64,000 nucleotides of DNA from Bacteroidales bacterium (GTDB lineage Bacteria; Bacteroidota; Bacteroidia; Bacteroidales; Muribaculaceae), in assembly GCA_003150235.1 (NCBI GenBank), contig QAMW01000021.1:1-64000 (forward strand), written 5' to 3'. Below are positions 7,411-16,160 of this stretch, one piece after another. Each line of letters begins with the position of its first letter. Within the stretch, counting starts at the first letter, position 1. A program made the position numbers and the translations under genes. The notes under the pieces are model-generated. The model did no database searches and was not told the DNA's origin. It worked only from the letters and a program-made list of their open reading frames with translations.

Positions 7411-8793
7411 TCAACATTTGAACATAGCTTCGATCTTCGAGAGATCCTCGCGCAAAGCTGGCTCCATCGAAAGACGCTCCTCAATATTGCGGCAGGCATG
7501 AAGAACAGTGGCATGGGTGCGCGAAAGGCGTGTGCCTATCGCGGTAGCGGGCATCTTGGCATCGCGGCGCGCAAGAAACATCACCATCTGCCGCGCATCG
7601 GAAATCTCGCGCTTGCGGCTTTTCGCAAACAACGCGTCCTGATCGATGTTGTAATAGTCGCTGACGCTCTGGGCAATCATCTCGAAATTGATTGACTTCT
7701 TGTGAATCTTCACGGCATTGCCAAGCACAGTGCGGGCAAGGTCGACGGAAATCTCACAGTTAAGTATCGTGGCATGAGCAATCAGTGACACGATAATTCC
7801 CTCCAGTTCACGGATGCTGTCAGTGACATTTGACGCGATATAGTCGAGTACCTCTGCAGGTATCTTCAAGCCATCCTGCGACGCACGACGGGCAAGCACC
7901 TCGCGGCGCAGGCTCACATCGGGCTTTTCAAGCTCGGCGGTCATTCCACACTTGAAACGTGACAGAAGACGCTCGTGCATATCCTTCATCATCGACGGCG
8001 GACAGTCGCTCGACATGATTATCTGCCTCTGGTTGTGATGAAGATGATTGAATATGTGGAAGAAGGCACCCTGAGTACCGGGCTTGTGCATGAGATCCTG
8101 AATATCGTCTATTATAAGCACGTCGATAGACTGATAGAAGTTGATGAACTCATTGACACGGCTCGGTTTTGCAGTGGCTGCAGCGGTGTACTGGCTCTCG
8201 AAAAGACGCGCCGACAGATACAACACTCTCGCTTTTGGATCACGCTCCTTTATGCGGATACCGATAGCCTGGATCAGATGGGTCTTGCCTACACCCGTGG
8301 GACCGAAGATAAAGAAGGGATTGAAGGTCTTAATCTCCGGATTGGTGGCGATAGCCTCGCCTATAGCGCGCGCAATCTTATTGGAAGGGCTGGCGCAATA
8401 ATTCTCGAATGTATTCTTAGGGTTAAGCCCCGAATCGAAATCCTCCACGACTTCAGTCACGAAAGGATTGCCGGAACGCTGACGCACGGCGGGACTCGGA
8501 TTGACGCTCTCTATAGCCACAGAGGTATCAGGGTCGGAGCCTATCTGATTGTATTCATAAAACAATTTCACCCCGGGACCATACACCTTATGAAGCGTGT
8601 AAAGCAATATTCTTGCATACTGCTCTTCAAGGCGCTCCACAAAAAACGATGTGGGCACACGGAGACGAAGCTCATTCCCCTCAAAACTTTTGGAAGTGAT
8701 AGGCTTGAACCAGGCGTCAAACTGCTCGGCAGGAAGATTATCCTTAAAGATTTTCAGGCAATCTTCCCACAACTTAAGGTGAGATTCTTTCAT
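7411..8793 (-). CDS. dnaA: Chromosomal replication initiator protein DnaA
   Basis: Binds DnaA boxes at the origin and melts DNA to start replication. The 460-residue protein has the N-terminal DnaB-contact domain (about 1-90), a short linker, the AAA+ ATPase (Walker A GPTGVGKT at 164-171, Walker B VLIIDDIQ near 225) and the C-terminal DNA-binding domain with the signature TRLSRTHATVLHACRNI. Length is normal for the family. The gene is transcribed away from the MlaD and amidase genes, with a 346-bp AT-rich gap upstream. I saw no convincing cluster of TTATCCACA boxes in that gap, so the origin is not placed here. Confidence 0.97.
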   Translation of the reverse strand: MKESHLKLWEDCLKIFKDNLPAEQFDAWFKPITSKSFEGNELRLRVPTSFFVERLEEQYARILLYTLHKVYGPGVKLFYEYNQIGSDPDTSVAIESVNPSPAVRQRSGNPFVTEVVEDFDSGLNPKNTFENYCASPSNKIARAIGEAIATNPEIKTFNPFFIFGPTGVGKTHLIQAIGIRIKERDPKARVLYLSARLFESQYTAAATAKPSRVNEFINFYQSIDVLIIDDIQDLMHKPGTQGAFFHIFNHLHHNQRQIIMSSDCPPSMMKDMHERLLSRFKCGMTAELEKPDVSLRREVLARRASQDGLKIPAEVLDYIASNVTDSIRELEGIIVSLIAHATILNCEISVDLARTVLGNAVKIHKKSINFEMIAQSVSDYYNIDQDALFAKSRKREISDARQMVMFLARRDAKMPATAIGTRLSRTHATVLHACRNIEERLSMEPALREDLSKIEAMFKC

Positions 8794-9139
8794 GAAAATG
8801 TAATTTTATGGCTATATGTAGGCTTAACTTTTCTATGCAAATTTCCCCAACTTTTTTTTGAAAAACAATCGAAAAAAAATTTGGAAATTACAACTATTAT
8901 GCAACATCCCTGTTTCTCAATAGCTTATCAAACCATTAACATTTGGTCTTAAATTTAGCAAATCCAATCCGGCATAAAGCTATATTTCAACACATTACAT
9001 CCATATCACAAAGTTAATACAACTTAGGGGCTTCGCGTGAAACCCCTAATTATAGCTATGGTAGCACAACTTCAGCTGTGGAACATCAGCAGCAAAAAGT
9101 TATCAACTATTTAGAATCAATCTAAATAGCGACGTATTA
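8794..9139. other. AT-rich intergenic region upstream of dnaA
   Basis: No gene is seen. It must hold the dnaA promoter: minus-strand TAACTTTG (9009-9016) is a perfect -7 element and GAAATTTG near 8848 a weaker one closer to the gene. A hairpin TTAGGGG/CCCCTAA (9024-9030 with 9043-9049) may end the mlaD transcript but lacks a T-run. Only degenerate DnaA-box-like words such as TTATCAAC (about 9100) are present. Confidence 0.5.
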
Positions 9140-10039
9140 TCAGAACACCTTAATCGGCGGGATGTAACGCTTGGGATTTTGCTTGAGATCGATAAGTATA
9201 GAATCAAGCCCTCCTGCGACACCGTTAAGATGATCATAAAGCTGACGGTCGTTAAGGAGCAACCCTACAGAATTGTCGGGTTCGTTCATCTTGCGTGTAA
9301 TAGCATTGACATTTGCAGTAAGCTGATTTACATTATCCATAGTCTCCTGCAAAGGCAATTTCTTAAGTTCCTCCGACATCACGGCGAGATCAGCCGTGAT
9401 AGAGTCAAGATTGCCCGCCACACCGTCGACAGTCTTCATTGTCGCAGGCATACCGGCGAGAGTGCGGTTAAGATACACTGTGGTCGCCTGAAGATTGGCG
9501 GTGATGGCGTCGAGACGCTTAACCGACAGCAACAGCGCGGAGTCACTTACAAGGTTGTTGACAGAAGTCAGCAAAGTATCTATCTTCGGGAATACCTCGG
9601 CGACACGCGGCATAAGTTCACCCGTCACGCCATCAAGCATCGACGGCTGACACTCGCCGATAAGCTTCGACCCTACTTCATGACTCGACGACGACTGAGA
9701 AAATTCAAGTATTATCGAAGGGGTGCCGAGGAGGCTGCTCTCGATAATCGCCTTGCTGCCTTCAGGCACCCGCAACTGCTTGTCGAGGGAAATCTCAACA
9801 AGTATATGACCGGGATTATCATACTCGTATGTAATATCGCGCACCTGCCCTACCTTGAATCCGTTGATGGTGACGGGAGCCGACACGGTAAGTCCGTTGA
9901 CATTAGTGTAAGACACGTAATAATAATTAGCTGCCTTAAACAGGTTGATACCTTTCAGATAGTTGATACCAAAAAACAGCACGAGTGCGGCAATCAATAC
10001 AGAAAGTCCTATTATCAACTCTTTTGAATAGCGTTTCAT
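9140..10039 (-). CDS. MlaD/MCE family lipid-transport protein
   Basis: A 299-residue single-pass protein: a hydrophobic helix near residues 7-27 anchors it in the inner membrane, followed by one MCE domain (about 30-120, with VNGLTVSAPVTINGFKVGQV and ESSLLGTPSIILEFS) and an extended, probably helical C-terminal part. MCE proteins form hexameric rings that carry phospholipids between the membranes. No MlaE permease or MlaF ATPase gene is adjacent, so partners must lie elsewhere. The amidase gene ends 37 bp upstream on the same strand, suggesting one operon. Confidence 0.85.
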   Translation of the reverse strand: MKRYSKELIIGLSVLIAALVLFFGINYLKGINLFKAANYYYVSYTNVNGLTVSAPVTINGFKVGQVRDITYEYDNPGHILVEISLDKQLRVPEGSKAIIESSLLGTPSIILEFSQSSSSHEVGSKLIGECQPSMLDGVTGELMPRVAEVFPKIDTLLTSVNNLVSDSALLLSVKRLDAITANLQATTVYLNRTLAGMPATMKTVDGVAGNLDSITADLAVMSEELKKLPLQETMDNVNQLTANVNAITRKMNEPDNSVGLLLNDRQLYDHLNGVAGGLDSILIDLKQNPKRYIPPIKVF

Positions 10040-10076
10040 ATTGCTTAATCAGGTTTTTAATATCTTTAGTGTAACT

Positions 10077-11240
10077 CTATTTTATACGTTTACCATCGCG
10101 GGTAGTTATGATGAAAGCATCGGAAAATTTCTTTCTCACTTTTTTCATCTCGCTTTTTGCCTCGTCAAGAGATTCAAAACTGCCCACAGTATATTTCCAC
10201 ATATTGCCGTCGCGATAGCTCTCGACATTTTTCAATCCCTTGAATTCCTTGGCATTATGCTTGAATTTTACAGGATGAGACATGAACTGGACCTTATAGC
10301 GCAGCCCTTCGCCCATCATTTCTCCACCGTCAGCGGCATCAACGGCATCTACTTGTATATCCTCTTCAAAGACGGCAGGCTCAATGTCCGCAGCGACCTC
10401 CTCATTATCAGTCTTTCGGTCCTTTTTCTTATCCTTACGCTTATCCTTCATCACTCCCGATTTGCGGTCGTAAGAAAGCTTATATGACTTGAAGGCGTTG
10501 AATATGGATTTTGCAAATTTGGTCTGGCCGTTTTCTGAAGCGAGAAAAGCCTCCGATGTGGGATTACATATAAATTCAAGCTCAATCAACACTGCAGGCA
10601 TCCCGGTCTTCGCAAGAACCCAGAAACCGGCTTGACGCACACCGTTATCCTGTCGGCCGGCTGTAGTGACCATCTCAGCCTGCACCTTGCTTGCAAAGTC
10701 GATACTCTGCTCCATGTGCTGATTCTGGCTCAGCTCGAATATTATGTAAGATTCGGTGGAATTAGGATCAAAACCGCAATAAGTGGTCGAAAAATCATCC
10801 TCAAGCATCATCACGGAGTTCTCACGTTTTGCAACCGCGAGGTTTTCGGCACTTCTGTGAAGACCGAGTGTATAGGTCGCGGCACCCTTTATTGTAGTGC
10901 GCCGCTTGTTTTTCTTGTCAACTGAATTGGTATGTATCGATATGAACAGGTCGCCATGAGCCTTATTGGCTATCTCGGCGCGCTCCTGAAGCTCCTTGAA
11001 ATAGTCGCCGTCGCGGGTATATACTACCTTGACATCATCCATATTCTTTTTAATCAAGTCGCCAAGTTTAAGAGCCACACCGAGGTTTATGCTCTTCTCA
11101 TTGGTCTTTTTACCGATTGCCCCGAAGTCATGACCGCCATGCCCCGCGTCGATAACCACGACAAAATCTTTTGCCGGGAGAAGCAAAGCAGACGAAAGAG
11201 ATATTATGAGGATTAGTGCAATCCGTAAAAAACGATACAT
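10077..11240 (-). CDS. N-acetylmuramoyl-L-alanine amidase with C-terminal SPOR domain
   Basis: Cleaves peptide stems from peptidoglycan in the periplasm. The 387-residue product starts with a signal peptide (MYRFLRIALILIISLSSALL), then an Amidase_3 domain: VVVIDAGHGGHDFGA (first zinc histidine), the acidic ligand in the following segment, SIHTNS (second histidine) and the catalytic glutamate in VLIELEFICNP. A lysine-rich linker (about 270-300) leads to a C-terminal domain of about 75 residues with the YKVQFM and WKYTVGSF pattern of SPOR domains, which bind denuded septal glycan. Likely an AmiC-like division amidase. The ATG at 11238-11240 gives the best signal peptide. Confidence 0.9.
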   Translation of the reverse strand: MYRFLRIALILIISLSSALLLPAKDFVVVIDAGHGGHDFGAIGKKTNEKSINLGVALKLGDLIKKNMDDVKVVYTRDGDYFKELQERAEIANKAHGDLFISIHTNSVDKKNKRRTTIKGAATYTLGLHRSAENLAVAKRENSVMMLEDDFSTTYCGFDPNSTESYIIFELSQNQHMEQSIDFASKVQAEMVTTAGRQDNGVRQAGFWVLAKTGMPAVLIELEFICNPTSEAFLASENGQTKFAKSIFNAFKSYKLSYDRKSGVMKDKRKDKKKDRKTDNEEVAADIEPAVFEEDIQVDAVDAADGGEMMGEGLRYKVQFMSHPVKFKHNAKEFKGLKNVESYRDGNMWKYTVGSFESLDEAKSEMKKVRKKFSDAFIITTRDGKRIK

Positions 11241-11256
11241 ATATAATATAACCGAA

Positions 11257-11272
11257 TATCTTTGCAAAATTA
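11257..11272. promoter_or_regulatory. Abutting divergent -7 promoter elements
   Basis: Plus-strand TATCTTTG (11257-11264) touches minus-strand TAATTTTG (11265-11272). The minus element would serve the amidase gene and the plus element the GldB-like gene. Neither has a clear -33 partner, and TACTTTTG near 11385 is another plus-strand candidate. Confidence 0.4.
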
Positions 11273-11411
11273 AGAATTTACGATGTATTTTTGCTAATTC
11301 ACAACGCTTTTTTATCCCATAAGCACAGAAATCATGCCGTTTTGAACAACCGCGGTGATACTTTCACCATGAAAATACGTTACTTTTGCATAACCAAAAC
11401 AATTAACACCG

Positions 11412-12395
11412 ATGAAGTCATTATTGTTGGCAGCCTGCGCCTCCATTATCATTGCCTTTACATCATGTGGCGACAATAACCGCCGTCACGCGCCGTCAGA
11501 CGCACCAAGAGTGAAAATAACGCGTTTCGACCGCGACATAGCAGCCTATCCGCAACTTGACAGCATACGTAGGGTGCAATTCCGCGACCGCTATGCGGGT
11601 GTGCTTATGATGACAGTAGGTCCCGACACGATTACTGACGAAGCTGTAGCCACCTATGCGCGAGGGAGAGGCGTGACAATGTTTGTACCCGACATCAAGG
11701 AGCGATTTACGACACAGGACTCCATCGAGAATGTACTCACCGATGTGTGCTATCATCTTTCCGGGAAACTCCCCGAAATGACATGGAAAGAGATTTACGG
11801 TGGAGTGTCGACCTACAACCAGTCGATATTAATGACCGACACCATAATGCTTGTAGGGCTTAACCATTATCTTGGCGAAGACTATCCGGCATACGCATAT
11901 TTCGAGCCTTATCAGCGGGTGGTGAAAACAGAGCGTCATCTTCCGTATGATATAACTGAAGCGATGATAATAGGACGATACCCGTATGTCGAGAATGAAA
12001 GTTCGTCACTGCTCAACCGTATGTTATATGACGGAGCCATCACATATATATTGATGACATCATTACCGGGAGCCGACCTCTCTGAAGCCATGGGGTACAC
12101 TACAGAACAGACGGAGTGGATGATGAAAAATGAAGGAAATGTGTGGCGGCGCATAATCGAGCAGGGGTATCTCTACTCCACCGACGGGAGCATGGCATCG
12201 CGCCTGTGTCGCCCCGCGCCGGCTTCGCCGGCAATACATCCCGACGCCCCCGGCGCAGCATGCCGCTTCATAGGCTATCGCATCGTTGACGCTTACATGC
12301 AGTCACATCCCGATTTCGAGGTGGCGAAGCTGCTCTCGCCTGAGTTTTACAACTCCACCTCATCGCTCGTTAACGCCGGCTATTCGCCGAGGTGA
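11412..12395 (+). CDS. GldB-type lipoprotein
   Basis: A 327-residue lipoprotein: the signal sequence ends in the lipobox-like FTSC near residue 19. The body contains RFDRDIAAYPQLD near the start, MLVGLNHYLGEDYPAY in the middle and ASRLCRPAPASP towards the end. HYLGEDYP and the overall layout fit the GldB family, first described in gliding Flavobacterium but widespread in non-gliding Bacteroidales, where its role is unclear. It converges on the 57-residue gene at 12398 with only 2 bp between the stop codons. Confidence 0.75.
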   Translation: MKSLLLAACASIIIAFTSCGDNNRRHAPSDAPRVKITRFDRDIAAYPQLDSIRRVQFRDRYAGVLMMTVGPDTITDEAVATYARGRGVTMFVPDIKERFTTQDSIENVLTDVCYHLSGKLPEMTWKEIYGGVSTYNQSILMTDTIMLVGLNHYLGEDYPAYAYFEPYQRVVKTERHLPYDITEAMIIGRYPYVENESSSLLNRMLYDGAITYILMTSLPGADLSEAMGYTTEQTEWMMKNEGNVWRRIIEQGYLYSTDGSMASRLCRPAPASPAIHPDAPGAACRFIGYRIVDAYMQSHPDFEVAKLLSPEFYNSTSSLVNAGYSPR

Positions 12396-12397
12396 CC

Positions 12398-12571
12398 TCA
12401 ATTAACTATCATTCCGCCAAAGTGACGGTCGACACGCGCGTCGTAATGATATGAGCGTGCAAACTGTCGTATCAAGGCGATCGTAAGCCTACTCGGCAAT
12501 ACATCGTCTCCTGCAGAACGGCTGTCGCGTTGTTGCAACGCATATTTGGAAGGTGTAGACTTTTTATCCAT
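12398..12571 (-). CDS. Short conserved-looking protein, 57 aa
   Basis: An uninterrupted frame from ATG (minus strand, 12569-12571) to TGA (12398-12400). The product starts MDKKSTPSKYALQQRDSR, contains DDVLPSRLTIALIRQFARSY and ends FGGMIVN. The acidic-proline-serine stretch, the LIRQFAR helix and the short hydrophobic tail look like a small Bacteroidales protein family I recall, not verified. It is basic with no membrane segment. The neighbour on the other side, across about 300 bp, is an ECF sigma factor gene. No function is assigned. Confidence 0.6.
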   Translation of the reverse strand: MDKKSTPSKYALQQRDSRSAGDDVLPSRLTIALIRQFARSYHYDARVDRHFGGMIVN

Positions 12572-12867
12572 AGGCAAACCCGATTATTTTGTTGCGTGTA
12601 TATCTTTAACGCCACAACCGGGCGGTTTAGTATATCGCCTGGTCACAATTATATCAATAATCCGGAAAATAAGTAAACAAGCATTAATTTAATGCGCCTA
12701 ACTACGTTTTAGCGCATTTATTGCATCAAAATAGCAAAAAATCTATAATTTGCTTGTTTTTACGACATCTATGTGATAACTTTGCAGTGATAAAATTTAA
12801 ACAATAACCTCATAAACCTTACTGCCTATAGCTTGACATTACTCTAAACAATAATATCAACACAGTA
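12572..12867. other. Intergenic region upstream of the sigma factor gene
   Basis: About 300 bp without a gene. It holds the ECF sigma factor promoter and, upstream of it, the perfect 15-bp palindrome GCATTAATTTAATGC (12681-12695), a possible operator. No clear promoter for the 57-residue gene was found. Confidence 0.5.
12754..12784 (+). promoter_or_regulatory. Promoter of the ECF sigma factor gene
   Basis: TTG (12754-12756), 20-bp spacer, TAACTTTG (12777-12784): a full Bacteroidetes housekeeping promoter. It implies a 5' leader of about 75 nt. Confidence 0.75.
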
Positions 12868-13458
12868 ATGCAAAAATTGACCAATCTCACCGACGAACAA
12901 TTAGTGAGGGCCTACGTCGACGGAAACAATGCTGCTTTTGACACACTGCTCCGCCGTCACCAATCAAAGCTATTTTCTTACATTCTGAGAATCGTAAAGA
13001 ACAGGGACATAGCCGACGATATTTTTCAAGAAACATTTGTCAAGATCATAATGACCTTGAAGCAGGGTCGCTATGCTGAGTCCGGCAAGTTCGGCGCATG
13101 GCTCACCCGCATAGCCCACAACCTTATCATTGATCATTTTCGGCAGGAAAAATCTGAAAACAGCATCTCCACCGACGATGAGGAAGTAAATCTGCTCAAC
13201 CGCCGCGACCTCTGCGACGAAAACATCGAGGACCTTATGGTCAACGACCAGATACGTACCGATGTGCGCCGCATAATCGAGGCTCTTCCCGAAGCACAGC
13301 GCGAGGTGCTCATGATGCGCTATTACAGCGACATGAGCTTCAAGGAAATCGCTGATGCCACAGGAGTAAGCATAAATACAGCACTCGGACGTATGCGTTA
13401 TGCCATCATGAACATGCGACGCATCGCCGAAGAAAACAACATTGTGCTCTCGGCGTAA
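12868..13458 (+). CDS. ECF-type RNA polymerase sigma factor
   Basis: A 196-residue sigma-70 family factor. Region 2 is at about 20-90 (FDTLLRRHQSKLFSYILRI, then DIFQETFVKI for -10 recognition) and region 4 at about 130-185 (LPEAQREVLMMRYYSDMSF, then FKEIADATGVSINTALGRMR as the -35 helix-turn-helix). The acidic linker between them is long. No anti-sigma factor gene is adjacent, so it may be an orphan factor under transcriptional control. Its target genes cannot be told from the window. Confidence 0.92.
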   Translation: MQKLTNLTDEQLVRAYVDGNNAAFDTLLRRHQSKLFSYILRIVKNRDIADDIFQETFVKIIMTLKQGRYAESGKFGAWLTRIAHNLIIDHFRQEKSENSISTDDEEVNLLNRRDLCDENIEDLMVNDQIRTDVRRIIEALPEAQREVLMMRYYSDMSFKEIADATGVSINTALGRMRYAIMNMRRIAEENNIVLSA

Positions 13459-13478
13459 GCCGCCGGGACAAATATTAG

Positions 13479-13509
13479 AGTACCCGTAGGCATATCGTCT
13501 GCGGGTACT
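13479..13509 (+). terminator. Terminator after the sigma factor gene
   Basis: AGTACCCG (13479-13486) pairs with CGGGTACT (13502-13509); the stem extends by three more pairs, one G-T. It is followed by TGTT, a weak U-run. Confidence 0.6.
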
Positions 13510-13617
13510 TGTTAAAACACATAATTCATTTTTCCACTACCTGTCGCAGGCAGCATTTTAAATGCTAAAATCAATGCATTAGCGGTCTCGCATCACGCGA
13601 AACCTTTTCCTATTAAA

Positions 13618-14379
13618 TCAGTTGTTGTCAGTCTGGTTGAAACCGGTGTCTTCTGCCGACCAGGATTTCCATTTACATTCACCAACTTCCATCTCTGAAA
13701 ACTTTGCAGTGAAAGAATGGTCTACGGGACTTGCAGCGTATATGCCAAACGAAATTTCATCATCGCCTTTAAACATGTGAAAAGTGCGCATCTGCCGGAA
13801 ATCCATCCCATCAACACTTGCCTCGATATAAAAATCACTGCCACGACGGCTCAGGCGATACCACATTTCTTTTATTGACGATGGAATATCCTGTGTCGCC
13901 CAGTCGGAATAACCGTTGTTGGTAACTACACTTCCAAGCCGCTGATAATCCTCGTTTTCATATTCTATCGACGCTTTCATCCAGTTATCGCTATCGAGAT
14001 ATAGAGCAATACCACACTGGTCAAATAGAGCAGAACTGTTAAATTCAGTCTTTACCGTAAACGAGAAATATTTACACGAAGTCTTCATTTGAAGCACGGG
14101 AGCGTTGTCGTTGCTAAACCCGTAATACGTGCGTTGCCAAAGATCAGTGTTGGGAGCCGTCTGTATGGTTATCACAGAATCGGTGATTGTGTACTGTTCA
14201 GGCTCACGGGTCCAATAAAGATTTTCCTTTACAAATTGCTTCATAATCGTATCATTACTTTCTTTTACTATTGTTTCCTCAATTTCAGCAGCCTTGTTAT
14301 CGGGCTGCTGTTTCTGCGTACACGAACCTGTGATTCCGGCAAGAATCACCGACGAGATAATGATTGCTTTTGTGTTCAT
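13618..14379 (-). CDS. DUF1349 domain lipoprotein
   Basis: A 253-residue lipoprotein (lipobox ITGSC, Cys20) with a short charged linker and one concanavalin-like beta-sandwich of the DUF1349 family: FSFTVKTEF, FDQCGIALYLDSDNWMKASI, YRLSRRGSDFYIEASVDG and ISFGIYAASP are the conserved strands. Members resemble carbohydrate-binding or glycosidase-associated modules, but most are uncharacterised. It has its own strong promoter and is divergent from a LuxR-type regulator 98 bp away, which probably controls it. The local DNA is AT-richer than in the neighbouring housekeeping genes. Confidence 0.8.
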   Translation of the reverse strand: MNTKAIIISSVILAGITGSCTQKQQPDNKAAEIEETIVKESNDTIMKQFVKENLYWTREPEQYTITDSVITIQTAPNTDLWQRTYYGFSNDNAPVLQMKTSCKYFSFTVKTEFNSSALFDQCGIALYLDSDNWMKASIEYENEDYQRLGSVVTNNGYSDWATQDIPSSIKEMWYRLSRRGSDFYIEASVDGMDFRQMRTFHMFKGDDEISFGIYAASPVDHSFTAKFSEMEVGECKWKSWSAEDTGFNQTDNN

Positions 14380-14422
14380 ATAAATAAATTGTCTGATTAA
14401 TTTATAATTAGTAACTTTAGCG

Positions 14423-14453
14423 CAAAGTTAGCCACTACCCACTTCTCCCACAA
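14423..14453 (-). promoter_or_regulatory. Promoter of the DUF1349 lipoprotein gene
   Basis: Minus-strand TTG (14451-14453), 20-bp spacer, TAACTTTG (14423-14430). It lies in the gap shared with the divergent regulator gene. Confidence 0.7.
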
Positions 14454-14477
14454 TGGTAAAAAATAACCAATTAAAAA

Positions 14478-15239
14478 ATGAAGGAACACGAAAACAGGCT
14501 GAAAGCACTGCTCATGGGTCAGCAATTTGATGAATATGAAGTGAAATCGAGTACATTAGAGACCGCGAAAAAATGTGCGCATGCGTATGCCATAGCTACC
14601 AACGGCATTGCAGTCTTATCTGATTTCCAGCAAAACATCTGCTATATCCATTCAGGTAAATTAGGTATCACGCTCGGGTTTCCTGAACATTTTGAAGACA
14701 GAAACTCAGCTTTTGAAAACGCAATATTCAATGCTATTCCTTCCGATGAGTTGCTTGAACGCCATATACTTGAATTAAGATTTTTTCATTTTCTGAAATC
14801 TATACCGGCAAGCGAAAAGACCGACTACAAAGCCACATGCCTTATACATTTTCAGCGTGATGACAATGACCCGCTTCCTATCCTCCACTCTACGCGCTAC
14901 TTTCACTGTCACCCCAATGGCACGGCATGGCTTGGATTATGCACCTACGCCCCTTTTCCTCAATCCGGCTGCATCGTGAAAGCTAACATCATAAACACCC
15001 GCACAGGAAAGACCATGGCACCGGAGCAGTATGAACGATATGACGCACAATTACTTAGCAAGCGACAGATCGAAATACTGTCTTTAATCGCAAAAGGATA
15101 CGGGAGCAAGCAGATTGCCGAGAAACTGTGCCTATCAATACACACAATAAGCCGCCACCGTCAAGATATTTTATCGCGCCTAAACGTCACAAACTCTACT
15201 GCGGCAGTCGAAATCGGAATGCGCATGCACCTGATATAA
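14478..15239 (+). CDS. LuxR-type HTH transcriptional regulator
   Basis: A 253-residue protein whose last 65 residues form a LuxR/NarL helix-turn-helix: LSKRQIEILSLIAKGYGSKQ, then IAEKLCLSIHTISRHRQDIL. The N-terminal 170 residues contain no receiver aspartate; their alternating pattern (FSDFQQNICYIHSGK-like start, CHPNGTAWLGLC near 150) could be a PAS-like sensor fold, which is inference. No kinase is adjacent. The divergent DUF1349 lipoprotein gene is the obvious candidate target. Confidence 0.85.
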   Translation: MKEHENRLKALLMGQQFDEYEVKSSTLETAKKCAHAYAIATNGIAVLSDFQQNICYIHSGKLGITLGFPEHFEDRNSAFENAIFNAIPSDELLERHILELRFFHFLKSIPASEKTDYKATCLIHFQRDDNDPLPILHSTRYFHCHPNGTAWLGLCTYAPFPQSGCIVKANIINTRTGKTMAPEQYERYDAQLLSKRQIEILSLIAKGYGSKQIAEKLCLSIHTISRHRQDILSRLNVTNSTAAVEIGMRMHLI

Positions 15240-15294
15240 TACAAATGCAATAAAACTTTTTATCACCGTAATGCTTTTGTCTCAATATTTTATT

Positions 15295-15302
15295 TAACTT
15301 TG
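15295..15302 (+). promoter_or_regulatory. -7 element before nfnA
   Basis: TAACTTTG, a perfect -7 element, 44 bp before the ATG. A TTTG lies 15 bp upstream, closer than usual, so the -33 is uncertain. Confidence 0.5.
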
Positions 15303-15346
15303 CAGAGAAACAATAGTTATGATTTATTCCGAAATCAGCCAATATT

Positions 15347-16129
15347 ATGAACAAAATTCTTGAGAAGGAGCATTTTTCAGAGAAAGTTGTCAAACTTATC
15401 GTTGAAGCTCCTGCCATTGCCATGTCGCGCAAGCCCGGTCACTTCGTAATCGTGCGCGCCTGCGAACATGGCGAGCGAATCCCCCTGACAATAGCCGACG
15501 CCGACCCTGAACGCGGCACTATCATGCTCGTGGTGCAGGATGTAGGCGTCTCATCCCATAAAATATGTTCTCTCGAACCGGGAGAATACCTTACCGATGT
15601 GGTAGGCCCGCTCGGACAGGCGACCCATATCGCCAACGTAGGCACCGTGGTATGTTGCGGCGGCGGCGTTGGCGTGGCGCCTATGTTACCCATCATCAAG
15701 GCAATGAAGCAGGCAGGCAACCGCGTCATAACCGTGCTTGCCGCCCGCACAAAAGAACTGATTATACTCGAAGAGCAGGTAGCGCCCTGGTCAGACGAAG
15801 TGATAATAATGACCGACGACGGCAGCTACGGCAACAAGGGTCTTGTGACCGCCGGAGTAGAAAGCGTAATCAAACGCGAGAAAGTAGACCAGGTTGTTAC
15901 AATAGGTCCGGCGATAATGATGAAATTCGTTGCACAGCTCACAAAAAGCTATGACATCCCCACGATGTGCTCTCTCAACACGATTATGGTAGACGGCACC
16001 GGCATGTGCGGCGCATGTCGCATAACGGTCGACGGCAAGACACGGTTTGTATGTATTGACGGACCGGAATTTGACGCCCACAAGGTCAATTTCGACGAGA
16101 TGCTTACGCGCCTGCGTTCCTACAACTAA
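15347..16129 (+). CDS. nfnA: NADH-dependent ferredoxin:NADP+ oxidoreductase, small subunit
   Basis: A 260-residue FAD/NAD-binding flavoprotein of the ferredoxin-reductase family. The N-terminal FAD domain holds HFVIVRACEHGERIPLTIAD, the nucleotide-binding domain begins at VVCCGGGVGVAPMLPI, and the C-terminus carries the [2Fe-2S] cysteines (CSLN, GTGMCGACR, FVCIDGP). With the next gene it forms NfnAB, which couples NADH and ferredoxin oxidation to NADP reduction by electron bifurcation or its reverse. The dihydroorotate dehydrogenase electron-transfer subunit is a relative, but the GltD-like partner 31 bp downstream makes NfnA the better name. Confidence 0.88.
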   Translation: MNKILEKEHFSEKVVKLIVEAPAIAMSRKPGHFVIVRACEHGERIPLTIADADPERGTIMLVVQDVGVSSHKICSLEPGEYLTDVVGPLGQATHIANVGTVVCCGGGVGVAPMLPIIKAMKQAGNRVITVLAARTKELIILEEQVAPWSDEVIIMTDDGSYGNKGLVTAGVESVIKREKVDQVVTIGPAIMMKFVAQLTKSYDIPTMCSLNTIMVDGTGMCGACRITVDGKTRFVCIDGPEFDAHKVNFDEMLTRLRSYN

Positions 16130-16160
16130 TCTTTCTTTTATCACACATCACAAAATTAAA

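Noticed and set aside
7975..8952. Plus-strand open frame of 325 codons
   Set aside because: Antisense to dnaA, composed of its complementary codons, without recognisable motifs.
8794..9139. Replication origin upstream of dnaA
   Set aside because: Only degenerate DnaA-box-like words were found, no cluster of TTATCCACA, and there is no strand switch of genes here.
9179..10027. Plus-strand open frame of 282 codons
   Set aside because: Antisense to the MlaD gene; composition is not protein-like.
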